A DNA stretch of 64,000 bases, taken from the NCBI RefSeq assembly GCF_021155775.2, contig NC_060237.1, forward strand, positions 2,358,501-2,422,500, written 5' to 3'. Shown piece by piece: positions 14,601 to 26,226 of this stretch (position 1 is its first letter; each line of letters opens with the position of its first letter). Under the pieces are notes generated by a model. It was given only the letters and a program-made list of their open reading frames with translations. It was not told the origin of the DNA and did not search any database. The translations under genes and the position numbers were made by a program. The stretch is from Neodiprion pinetum. Taxonomy: Eukaryota; Arthropoda; Insecta; Hymenoptera; Diprionidae.

Positions 14601-17600
14601 CGATTTAAACGATCCTTATCCGACCAATTGGACCCTCAGGAACTCAGAAATCGCAGCGAAAAGAGCGTAGGACCAACAGGAGAGAAATGGCGAGCGAAAA
14701 AGCACCTGCTGAAAAATGTCGAAAATTGAGGTTCTGGTTTTTTGGCTGTAACTTTTGATGCGTTGATCGCAGCGTATTGGGACTGCGCGTAATCGATTTC
14801 TCTCGCAAAATTACGTCAGATCAGTGCTACAATTAATTGATTCCAGCACTTTTCAAAATCGCGGAAATTTTCGCCAAAAATGGAAAGGGGTTAGCCTTAC
14901 TTTTTTTTTGGGCGAAAAACTTTTGGTCTCAGATTCGATTTAAACGATCCTTATCCGACCAATTGGACCCTTAGGAACTCAGAAATCGCAGCGAAAAGAG
15001 CGTAGGACCAACAGGAGAGAAATGGCAAGCGAAAAAGCACCTGCTGAAAAATGTCGAAAATTCGGGTTCTGGTTTTTTGGCTGTAACTTTTGATGCGTCG
15101 ATCGCAGCGTATTGGGACTGCGCCCAATCGATTTCTCTCGCAAAATTACGTCCGATCAGTGCTACAATTAATTGATTCCAGCACTTTTCAAAATCGCGAA
15201 AATTTTCGCCAAAAATGGAAAGGGGTTAGCCTTACTTTTTTTTTGGGCAAAAAACTTTTGGTCTCAGATTCGATTTAAACGATCCTTATCCGACCAATTG
15301 GACCCTCAGGAACTCAGAAATCGCAGCGAAAAGAGCGTAGGACCAACAGGAGAGAAATGGCGAGCGAAAAACCACCTGCTGAAAAATGTCGAAAATTCAG
15401 GTTCTGGTTTTTTGGCTGTAACTTTTGATGCGTCGATCGCAGCGTATTGGGACTGCGCCCAATCGATTTCTCTCGCAAAATTACGTCCAATCAGTGCTAC
15501 AATTAATTGATTCCAGCACTTTTCAAAATCGTGAAAATTTTCGCTAAAAATGGAAAGGGTTTAGCCTTACTTTTTTTTTTGGCAAAAAACTTTTGGTCTC
15601 AGATTCGATTTAAACGATCCTTATCCGACCAATCGGACCCTCAGGAACTCAGAAATCGCAGCGAAAAGAGCGTAGGACCAACAGGAGAGAAATGGCGAGC
15701 GAAAAAGCACCTGCTGAAAAATGTCGAAAATTCAGGTTCTGGTTTTTTGGCTGTAACTTTTGATGCGTCGATCGCAGCGTATTGGGACTGCGCCCAATCG
15801 ATTTCTCTCGCAAAATTACGTCCGATCAGTGCTACAATTAATTGATTCCAGCACTTTTCAAAATCGCGAAAATTTTCGCCAAAAATGGAAAGGGGTAAGC
15901 CTTACTTTTTTTTTTGGCAAAAAACTTTTGGTCTCAGATTCGATTCAAACGATCCTTATCCGACCAATTGGACCCTTAGGAACTCAGAAACCGCAGCGAA
16001 AAGAGCGTAGGACCAACAGGAGAGAAATGGCGAGCGAAAAAGCACCTGCTGAAAAATGTCGAAAATTCAGGTTCTGGTTTTTTGGCTGTAACTTTTGATG
16101 CGTCGATCGCAGCGTATTGGGACTGCGCCCAATCGATTTCTCTCGCTAAATTACGCCCGATCAGTGCTACAATTAATTGATTCCAGCACTTTCCAAAATC
16201 GCGAAAATTTTTGCCAAAAATGGTAAGGGGTTAGCCTTACTTTTTTTTTTGGCAAAAAACTTTTGGTCTCAGATTCGATTTAAACGATCCTTATCCGACC
16301 AATTGGACCCTCAGGAACTCAGAAATCGCAGCGAAAAGAGCGTAGGACCAACAGGAGAGAAATGGCGAGCGAAAAAGCACCTGCTGAAAAATGTCGAAAA
16401 TTCAGGTTCTGGTTTTTTGGCTGTCACTTTTGATGCGTCGATCGCGGCGTATTGGGACTGCGCCCAATCGATTTCTCTCGCTCAATTACGTCCGATCAGT
16501 GCTACAATTCATTGATTCCAGCACTTTCCGAAATCGCGAAAATTTTCGCCAAAAATGGATAGCCTTACTTTTTTCTTTGGCAAAAAACTTTTGGTCTCAG
16601 ATTCGATTTAAACGATCCTTATCCGAACGTTTGGACCCTCAGGAACTCAGAAATTGCAGCGAAAAGAGCGTAGGACCAACAGGAGAGAAATGGCGAGCGA
16701 AAAAGCACCTGCTGAAAAATGTCGAAAATTGAGGTTCTGGTTTTTTGGCTGTAACTTTTGATGCGTTGATCGCAGCGTATTGGGACTGCGCCTAATCGAT
16801 TTCTCTCGCAAAATTACGTCAGATCAGTGCTACAATTAATTGATTCCAGCACTTTTCAAAATCGCGGAAATTTTCGCCAAAAATGGAAAGGGGTAAGCCT
16901 TACTTTTTTTTTTGGCAAAAAACTTTTGGTCTCAGATTCGATTTAAACGATCCTTATCCGACCAATCGGACCCTCAGGAACTCAGAAATCGCAGCGAAAA
17001 GAGCGTAGGACCAACAGGAGAGAAATGGCGAGCGAAAAAGCACCTGCTGAAAAATGTCGAAAATTCAGGTTCTGGTTTTTTGGCTGTAACTTTTGATGCG
17101 TCGATCGCAGCGTATTGGGACTGCGCCCAATCGATTTCTCTCGCAAAATTACGTCCGATCAGTGCTACAATTAATTGATTCCAGCACTTTTCAAAATCGC
17201 GAAAATTTTCGCCAAAAATGGAAAGGGGTAAGCCTTACTTTTTTTTTTGGCAAAAAACTTTTGGTCTCAGATTCGATTCAAACGATCCTTATCCGACCAA
17301 TTGGACCCTTAGGAACTCAGAAACCGCAGCGAAAAGAGCGTAGGACCAACAGGAGAGAAATGGCGAGCGAAAAAGCACCTGCTGAAAAATGTCGAAAATT
17401 CAGGTTCTGGTTTTTTGGCTGTAACTTTTGATGCGTCGATCGCAGCGTATTGGGACTGCGCCCAATCGATTTCTCTCGCTAAATTACGCCCGATCAGTGC
17501 TACAATTAATTGATTCCAGCACTTTCCAAAATCGCGAAAATTTTTGCCAAAAATGGTAAGGGGTTAGCCTTACTTTTTTTTTTGGCAAAAAACTTTTGGT

Positions 17601-20600
17601 CTCAGATTCGATTTAAACGATCCTTATCCGACCAATTGGACCCTCAGGAACTCAGAAATCGCAGCGAAAAGAGCGTAGGACCAACAGGAGAGAAATGGCG
17701 AGCGAAAAAGCACCTGCTGAAAAATGTCGAAAATTCAGGTTCTGGTTTTTTGGCTGTCACTTTTGATGCGTCGATCGCGGCGTATTGGGACTGCGCCCAA
17801 TCGATTTCTCTCGCTCAATTACGTCCGATCAGTGCTACAATTCATTGATTCCAGCACTTTCCGAAATCGCGAAAATTTTCGCCAAAAATGGATAGCCTTA
17901 CTTTTTTCTTTGGCAAAAAACTTTTGGTCTCAGATTCGATTTAAACGATCCTTATCCGAACGTTTGGACCCTCAGGAACTCAGAAATTGCAGCGAAAAGA
18001 GCGTAGGACCAACAGGAGAGAAATGGCGAGCGAAAAAGCACCTGCTGAAAAATGTCGAAAATTCAGGTTCTGGTTTTTTGGCTGTAACTTTTGATGCGTC
18101 GATCGCAGCGTATTGGGACTGCGCCCAATCGATTTCTCTCGCAAAATTACGTTCGATCAGTGCTACAATTAATTGATTCCAGCACTTTTCAAAATTGCGG
18201 AAATTTTCGCCAAAAATGGAAAGGGGTTAGCCTTACTTTTTTTTGGGCAAAAAACTTTTGGTCTCAGATTCGATTTAAACGATCCTCATCCGACCAATTG
18301 GACCCTCAGGAACTCAGAAATCGCAGCGAAAAGAGCGTAGGACCAACAGGAGAGAAATGGCGAGCGAAAAAGCACCTGCTGAAAAATGTCGAAAATTCAG
18401 GTTCTGGTTTTTTGGCTGTAACTTTTGATGCGTCGATCGCAGCGTATTGGGACTGCGCCCAATCGATTTCTCTCGCAAAATTACGTCCGATCAGTGCTAC
18501 AATTAATTGATTCCAGCACTTTTCAAAATCGCGAAAATTTTTGCCAAAAATGGTAAGGGGTTAGCCTTACTTTTTTTTTTGGCAAAAAACTTTTGGTCTC
18601 AGATTCGATTTAAACGATCCTTATCCGAACGTCTGGACCCTCAGGAACTCAGAAATCGCAGCAAAAAGAGCGTAGGACCAACAGGAGAGAAATGGCGAGC
18701 GAAAAAGCACCTGCTGAAAAATGTCGAAAATTGAGGTTCTGGTTTTTTGGCTGTAACTTTTGATGCGTTGATCGCAGCGTATTGGGACTGCGCCTAATCG
18801 ATTTCTCTCGCAAAATTACGTCAGATCAGTGCTACAATTAATTGATTCCAGCACTTTTCAAAATCGCGGAAATTTTCGCCAAAAATGGATAGGGGTTAGC
18901 CTTACTTTTTTTTTGGGCAAAAAACTTTTGATCTCAGATTCGATTTAAACGATCCTTATCCGACCAATTGGACCCTCAGGAACTCAGAAATCGCAGCGAA
19001 AAGAGCGTAGGACCAACAGGAGAGAAATGGCGAGCGAAAAAGCACCTGCTGAAAAATGTCGAAAATTCAGGTTCTGGTTTTTTGGCTGTAACTTTTGATG
19101 CGTCGATCGCAGCGTATTGGGACTGCGCCCAATCGATTTCTCTCGCTAAATTACGTCCGATCAGTGCTACAATTAATTGATTCCAGCACTTTCCAAAATC
19201 GCGAAAATTTTTGCCAAAAATGGTAAGGGGTTAGCCTTACTTTTTTTTTTGGCAAAAAACTTTTGGTCTCAGATTCGATTTAAACGATCCTTATCCGACC
19301 AATTGGACCCTCAGGAACTCAGAAATTGCAGCGAAAAGAGCGTAGGACCAACAGGAGAGAAATGGCGAGCGAGAAAGCACCTGCTGAAAAATGTCGATAA
19401 TTCAGGTTCTGGTTTTTTGGCTGTAACTTTTGATGCGTTGATCGCAGCGTATTAGGACTGCGCCCAATCGATTTCTCTCGCAAAATTACGTCCGATCAGT
19501 GCTACAATTAATTGATTCCAGCACTTTCCAAAATCGCGGAAATTTTCGCCAAAAATGGAAAGGGGTTAGCCTCACTTTTTTTTTTGGCAAAAAACTTTTG
19601 GTCTCAGATTCGATTCAAACGATCCTCATTCGACCAATTGGACCCTCAGGAACTCAGAAATTGCAGCGAAAAGAGCGTAGGACCAACAGGAGAGAAATGG
19701 CGAGCGAAAAAGCACCTGCTGAAAAATGTCGAAAATTCAGGTTCTGGTTTTTTGGCTGTCACTTTTGATGCGTCGATCGCAGCGTATTGGGACTGCGCCC
19801 AATCGATTTCTCTCGCTAAATTACGTCCGATCAGTGCTACAATTAATTGATTCCAGCACTTTCCGAAATCGCGAAAATTTTCGCCAAAAATGGAAAGGGG
19901 TTAGCCTTACTTTTTTTTTTGGCAAAAAACTTTTGGTCTCAGATTCGATTTAAACGATCCTTATCCGACCAATTGGACCCTCAGGAACTCAGAAATCGCA
20001 GCGAAAAGAGCGTAGGACCAACAGGAGAGAAATGGCGAGCGAAGAAGCACCTGCTGAAAAATGTCGAAAATTCAGGTTCTGGTTTTTTGGCTGTAACTTT
20101 TGATGCGTCGATCGCAGCGTATTGGGACTGCGCCCAATCGATTTCTCTCGCAAAATTACGTTCGATCAGTGCTACAATTAATTGATTCCAGCACTTTTCA
20201 AAATTGCGGAAATTTTCGCCAAAAATGGAAAGGGGTTAGTCTTACTTTTTTTTCGGGCAAAAAACTTTTGGTCTCAGATTCGATTTAAACGATCCTTATC
20301 CGACCAATTGGACCCTCAGGAACTCAGAAATCGCAGCGAAAAGAGCGTAGGACCAACAGGAGAGAAATGGCGAGCGAAAAAGCACCTGCTGAAAAATGTC
20401 GAAAATTCAGGTTCTGGTTTTTTGGCTGTAACTTTTGATGCGTCGATCGCAGCGTATTGGGACTGCGCCCAATCGATTTCTCTCGCTAAATTACGTCCGA
20501 TCAGTGCTACAATTAATTGATTCCAGCACTTTCCGAAATCGCGAAAATTTTCGCCAAAAATGGTAAGGGGTTAGCCTTACTTTTTTTTTTGGCAAAAAAC

Positions 20601-23545
20601 TTTTGGTCTCAGATTCGATTTAAACGATCCTTATCCGACCAATTGGACCCTCAGGAACTCAGAAATCGCAGCGAAAAGAGCGTAGGACCAACAGGAGAGA
20701 AATGGCGAGCGAAAAAGCACCTGCTGAAAAATGTCGAAAATTCAGGTTCTGGTTTTTTGGCTGTAACTTTTGATGCGTCGATCGCAGCGTATTGGGACTG
20801 CGCCCAATCGATTTCTCTCGCTAAATTACGCCCGATCAGTGCTACAATTAATTGATTCCAGCACTTTCCAAAATCGCGAAAATTTTTGCCAAAAATGGTA
20901 AGGGGTTAGCCTTACTTTTTTTTTTGGCAAAAAACTTTTGGTCTCAGATTCGATTTAAACGATCCTTATCCGACCAATTGGACCCTCAGGAACTCAGAAA
21001 TCGCAGCGAAAAGAGCGTAGGACCAACAGGAGAGAAATGGCGAGCGAAAAAGCACCTGCTGAAAAATGTCGAAAATTCAGGTTCTGGTTTTTTGGCTGTC
21101 ACTTTTGATGCGTCGATCGCGGCGTATTGGGACTGCGCCCAATCGATTTCTCTCGCTCAATTACGTCCGATCAGTGCTACAATTCATTGATTCCAGCACT
21201 TTCCGAAATCGCGAAAATTTTCGCCAAAAATGGATAGCCTTACTTTTTTCTTTGGCAAAAAACTTTTGGTCTCAGATTCGATTTAAACGATCCTTATCCG
21301 AACGTTTGGACCCTCAGGAACTCAGAAATTGCAGCGAAAAGAGCGTAGGACCAACAGGAGAGAAATGGCGAGCGAAAAAGCACCTGCTGAAAAATGTCGA
21401 AAATTCAGGTTCTGGTTTTTTGGCTGTAACTTTTGATGCGTCGATCGCAGCGTATTGGGACTGCGCCCAATCGATTTCTCTCGCAAAATTACGTTCGATC
21501 AGTGCTACAATTAATTGATTCCAGCACTTTTCAAAATTGCGGAAATTTTCGCCAAAAATGGAAAGGGGTTAGCCTTACTTTTTTTTTTGGCAAAAAACTT
21601 TTGGTCTCAGATTCGATTTAAACGATCCTTATCCGAACGTCTGGACCCTCAGGAACTCAGAAATCGCAGCAAAAAGAGCGTAGGACCAACAGGAGAGAAA
21701 TGGCGAGCGAAAAAGCACCTGCTGAAAAATGTCGAAAATTGAGGTTCTGGTTTTTTGGCTGTAACTTTTGATGCGTTGATCGCAGCGTATTGGGACTGCG
21801 CCTAATCGATTTCTCTCGCAAAATTACGTCAGATCAGTGCTACAATTAATTGATTCCAGCACTTTTCAAAATAGCGGAAATTTTCGCCAAAAATGGATAG
21901 GGGTTAGCCTTACTTTTTTTTTGGGCAAAAAACTTTTGATCTCAGATTCGATTTAAACGATCCTTATCCGACCAATTGGACCCTCAGGAACTCAGAAATC
22001 GCAGCGAAAAGAGCGTAGGACCAACAGGAGAGAAATGGCGAGCGAAAAAGCACCTGCTGAAAAATGTCGAAAATTCAGGTTCTGGTTTTTTGGCTGTAAC
22101 TTTTGATGCGTCGATCGCAGCGTATTGGGACTGCGCCCAATCGATTTCTCTCGCTAAATTACGTCCGATCAGTGCTACAATTAATTGATTCCAGCACTTT
22201 CCAAAATCGCGAAAATTTTTGCCAAAAATGGTAAGGGGTTAGCCTTACTTTTTTTTTTGGCAAAAAACTTTTGGTCTCAGATTCGATTTAAACGATCCTT
22301 ATCCGACCAATTGGACCCTCAGGAACTCAGAAATTGCAGCGAAAAGAGCGTAGGACCAACAGGAGAGAAATGGCGAGCGAGAAAGCACCTGCTGAAAAAT
22401 GTCGATAATTCAGGTTCTGGTTTTTTGGCTGTAACTTTTGATGCGTTGATCGCAGCGTATTAGGACTGCGCCCAATCGATTTCTCTCGCAAAATTACGTC
22501 CGATCAGTGCTACAATTAATTGATTCCAGCACTTTCCAAAATCGCGGAAATTTTCGCCAAAAATGGAAAGGGGTTAGCCTTACTTTTTTTTTTGGCAAAA
22601 AACTTTTGGTCTCAGATTCGATTTAAACGATCCTCATTCGACCAATTGGACCCTCAGGAACTCAGAAATTGCAGCGAAAAGAGCGTAGGACCAACAGGAG
22701 AGAAATGGCGAGCGAAAAAGCACCTGCTGAAAAATGTCGAAAATTCAGGTTCTGGTTTTTTGGCTGTCACTTTTGATGCGTCGATCGCAGCGTATTGGGA
22801 CTGCGCCCAATCGATTTCTCTCGCTAAATTACGTCCGATCAGTGCTACAATTAATTGATTCCAGCACTTTCCAAAATCGCGAAAATTTTCGCCAAAAATG
22901 GAAAGGGGTTATAGCCTTACTTTTTTTTTTGGCAAAAAACTTTTGGTCTCAGATTCGATTTAAACGATCCTTATCCGACCAATTGGACCCTCAGGAACTC
23001 AGAAATCGCAGCGAAAAGAGCGTAGGACCAACAGGAGAGAAATGGCGAGCGAAGAAGCACCTGCTGAAAAATGTCGAAAATTCAGGTTCTGGTTTTTTGG
23101 CTGTAACTTTTGATGCGTTGATCGCAGCGTTCTGGGACTGCGCCCAATCGATTTCTCTCGCAAAATTACGTCCGATCAGTGCTACAATTAATTGATTCCA
23201 GCACTTTCCAAAATCGCGAAAATTTTCGCCAAAAATGGAAAGGGGTTAGCCTTACTTTTTTTTTTGGCAAAAAACTTTTGGTCTCAGATCCGATTCAAAC
23301 GATCCTTATCCGACCAATTGGACCCTCAGGAACTCAGAAATCGCAGCGAAAAGAGCGTAGGACCAACAGGAGAGAAATGGCGAGCGAAAAAGCACCTGCT
23401 GAAAAATGTCGAAAATTCAGGTTCTGGTTTTTTGGCTGTAACTTTTGATGCGTTGATCGCAGCGTATTGGGACTGCGCCCAATCGATTTTCCTCGCAATG
23501 TTACGTCCGATCAGTGCTTCAATCAATAGATACCAGCACTTTCTA
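5700..23545 (+). repeat. Satellite array: about 53 tandem monomers of 335 bp with higher-order duplications
   Basis: The landmark attgattccagcac recurs at about 5800, 6130, 6465, 6799, 7134, 7469, 7804, 8139 and onward to 23,192 and 23,527. That is 53 intervals averaging 334.5 bp. Most monomers are exactly 335 bp, three are 328 bp (starting 16,512, 17,845 and 21,187) and the first is 330 bp. All copies are head to tail and differ at a modest set of recurrent diagnostic positions. Each carries an 8-10 bp T-tract followed by ggcaaaaaacttttgg. Near-identical multi-monomer blocks include 10,700-13,270 with 13,380-15,950 (shift 2,680 = 8 monomers), 7,020-8,540 with 10,033-11,550 (shift 3,013), and 15,620-16,730 with 16,953-18,065 (shift 1,333). 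Monomers contain long open frames without ATG starts and with a period that is not a multiple of 3, so I treat the array as non-coding. Confidence 0.97.
10700..15950 (+). repeat. Eight-monomer higher-order repeat, two tandem copies (2,680-bp shift)
   Basis: The block at about 10,700-13,270 is repeated at about 13,380-15,950 with a constant shift of 2,680 bp (8 x 335). Shared rare variants include ggtttttcggctg (10,719 and 13,399), the tcata variant of the tccga motif (near 11,265 and 13,945), gactgcgcgtaatcg (12,105 and 14,785) and gaaaaaccacctgctg (12,686 and 15,366). Only a few single-base differences were seen by eye, such as gggcaaaaaac against gggcgaaaaac. This indicates a very recent duplication by unequal exchange. 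Confidence 0.85.
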
Positions 23546-23559
23546 AAATCGCGAAAATT

Positions 23560-24345
23560 CTCGCCAAAAATGGAAAGGAAATAGGGGAAATAATCCCTAA
23601 TGTCTGTCTGGGTGAGAAATCATACGTCTCAGAATACATTTTTGTGATGCTGTTCAGACTAGTTGGACTCTCACGCGTGCGTCAAAGAGATCTGGAACAG
23701 CAAACGAGTCACAGTCGAGGAAATAAAATGGTAAGAGGGTTAAAACTGATACTAGATTTATTGGAATCCAAATTACATAAAGCAGAGACAATACAATATA
23801 AATCATCCATCATTTATATCTGCATATATTATATCCTGGCAGAGGTATGTTACATGTGTCCGCATATCGATTAAGCTGTGTCTTACAGGTCATATCATTA
23901 CTAACTTAGAATGTAATTCACATGTCCTGCCCAAGGTTATGTATACCGCACACCTTTTTCCTAATTTAGCATATTGTCGTTCTGTGAAATTCCAAATCAT
24001 AGCATTTCTAATGTTTTACTACTTTCACTCCGATTTTATCCGTCGACATGTTCTATTACGACACACTGACAATCAAGCACTTGTACCAGAATCAAGGCAT
24101 ATTGAATAATCAAATAGAAATTGCACCTATGTAACTATGAATCTGTCGTCTTTTCTCCCGACATAAACATCATGTGTTTTGGCTTCAACTTCTGATTTGC
24201 TGGTAGCGGCGACTTTGGACTATGCGCACCCGTTTATATAGCAGAGTCATGTTGACGCTACGTAGAACCAAATCAAGTTCAGTATCTTAGCATGAATCTC
24301 TCCACGAATTCGTTGGCACCTCAAGAATTCATACAATAGTGGTTT
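23560..24345 (+). repeat. Right flank: decayed monomer, segment X-right, then decayed half-monomer
   Basis: From 23,560 to 23,740 a decayed monomer tail is visible: atacgtctcagaatacattt near 23,620 and actagttggactctca near 23,657. Segment X-right follows (about 23,745-24,175), the diverged homologue of 5060-5560. Near 24,180-24,345 the sequence again resembles the monomer, with ggcttcaacttctgatttgc, ggactatgcgcacccg and gttggcacctcaagaatt. Positions are approximate. Confidence 0.6.
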
Positions 24346-24577
24346 AACCAAGTAACATCGCATTGGTGGCTCAGAAATCTACGATTTTCGTTATATACCT
24401 ACTCACTTTCATTCTTATCGTTTTACAAACCTATTATTACGTACAGCTCGCTTCTTCGTGCATGCTTATGTCCTCGACAAACGGTGTCACAGATCGTTTT
24501 TCTCTACTCATATGGTCCACATACCTATGTATAGTAGCGAGGAATGAGGACGCATTCTCATTCTTTCATCCAATAAA

Positions 24578-24606
24578 ATATCGGCCGCCAATAATATCGG
24601 CCGCGT
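24578..24606 (+). repeat. Short direct repeat of aatatcggccgc
   Basis: The 12-mer aatatcggccgc occurs twice in close succession, at about 24,579 and 24,595, separated by a few bases and immediately left of the palindromic element. It could be a local duplication; no function is inferred. Confidence 0.5.
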
Positions 24607-24620
24607 ATTATTTATTACAC

Positions 24621-24776
24621 GATTCATTTTGTAAATTGGATCAAATATGTGAGAAATCACATAATAAATTACACAAGCACGAATCATTAAAATTCGTGTA
24701 GTTTATTATATGATTTGTGCTTTTTCAATTCTTTATGTGATTTCTGGCATATATTGTTGAATTTACAAAATAAATC
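24621..24776. mobile_element. Palindromic MITE-like element
   Basis: Two inverted arms of about 60-68 bp flank a loop of about 20 bp. The left arm starts gattcattttgtaaatt and continues gagaaatcacataa and aagcacgaatcat. The reverse complement of the right arm reads gatttattttgtaaatt, cagaaatcacataa and aagcacaaatcat. The arms match at most positions with a few mismatches and no coding sequence. The structure fits a fold-back or MITE-type non-autonomous element. I could not define a target duplication with confidence. Confidence 0.6.
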
Positions 24777-26226
24777 ATGCATCAAATTATACGCTTAATT
24801 CTTTCAAAACATTATATGATTCTGCACATGACGATTTTCAGTAGGGTTTTCATAAATCCATCTGTATTTCTTCTCACCGCTCGTAAGTTTTCTCGGATTT
24901 GCATATATGCTTTCCTAGGATTTGCAAACAAGTTGAAATTGAAATTTGATTGTGCAAATGACTGATATAACCTATTGACTTCGACGCATACCACTTTGGT
25001 CCATGGTTCTTCTTATCGGACTCGATCACGTGTACACATTAAGTTTAATCTATGCAACAGTATATGTAACACTTTAATCTTTCATTGACAATCTGATCGA
25101 CAAAAAGTAAAGGTTACAATTTATCGCTCAATAAGTACATACTTATTTCCATAATAGTTGACATGTGATTTTGTGCAGCCTCGTAATAGATGGGTAATAT
25201 ATTTTATATAGTATATCATGTTCATAACAGCACATTTTTACGTCAAGTTTTTCTCAATGTATGCTGTACGTGTATAAAATGAATTTATTTTCTAATTCAC
25301 ATACCAGACGATAGACTAGGGCGATAACTGTCGTAATGTTGTAAATGCGTTCAAGTTTTGAGTTTGATACGATGCGATTATTTAGCGAATGGAATGCCGA
25401 ATATCTTCCGCACACCGTCGGCATAAGTACACAATTTTTGCGTCGAGAAAATTGTTTTAGGAGAAGAACACGTATGATATACATAAACGCACAAGAACAT
25501 ATACATAGAATACACATGTGCCTTTCCCCCGCATGCAGCAATATCGAAGAATAATTTCTACTAATCTGGGGCATTCGGTGCCCGTTCCAAGAAAGAGCCT
25601 GAACACCTTGTCGCAGTGAACGTGAGAAGTTGAATCGCATTAAAATTGTTTTCATTCCACAGATAAATAATCACATGTGCGGTACGTAAACGCGGTGGAA
25701 TTTCAACCGTCATCCCACGGCATCGTCGCAATTTATAGGTATACGTGTACGTACACAAAATTATTATGATTCTCCGACTGTTAAAAACACGTAATACGCG
25801 TGGGATGCGACGTGAATGGCAAACAAATTAAACACATCAGTGACCCCCGATTCGCGATATTACATGTCGGTCATTATCTCCCTCCAATTATCACGCCCGA
25901 TACGCCGCGCAATTTTGCCCGAGCTTTATGTAAACCAAAAACACGTTATCAATCGACGACAAAATTAACGTAAACAATATTAAAACGTAGAATCCATGTT
26001 TCGGATAAACACAGATTCCTTCTGCACTCCAAATTCTGGATAGAATTAAATCCCTGAATCTAATTCTCCACCTCGCGCGTGCCTCGGCTTCGCCGAGTTT
26101 TTCCCGTCACGCGATGGGTACGGGGGAAAACCAGGGTTTCGCTTTCCCAGAGTTCGACACGTCCTCGATAAGGTGCGGAGGATAAATGCAGGCGAGATCC
26201 GTGGCGCCCCGTCAGTTTCCACCGCA
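24777..26226. other. Intergenic region upstream of the gonadulin-like gene
   Basis: The sequence is AT-rich to about 26,040 and then more GC-rich approaching the hormone gene, where the promoter must lie. I see no canonical TATA box, no convincing exon and no RNA gene. An ATG at 26,186 in another frame would overlap the hormone start if the transcript begins upstream of it. Confidence 0.4.

Noticed and set aside
5700..23545. CRISPR-like array
   Set aside because: Repeats are 335 bp and contiguous, with no unique spacers, in a eukaryotic genome.
5843..23584. Dozens of similar 75-150 codon open frames in the satellite
   Set aside because: They start mostly at TTG, change frame every 335 bp, lack introns or signals, and simply reflect the repeated monomer.
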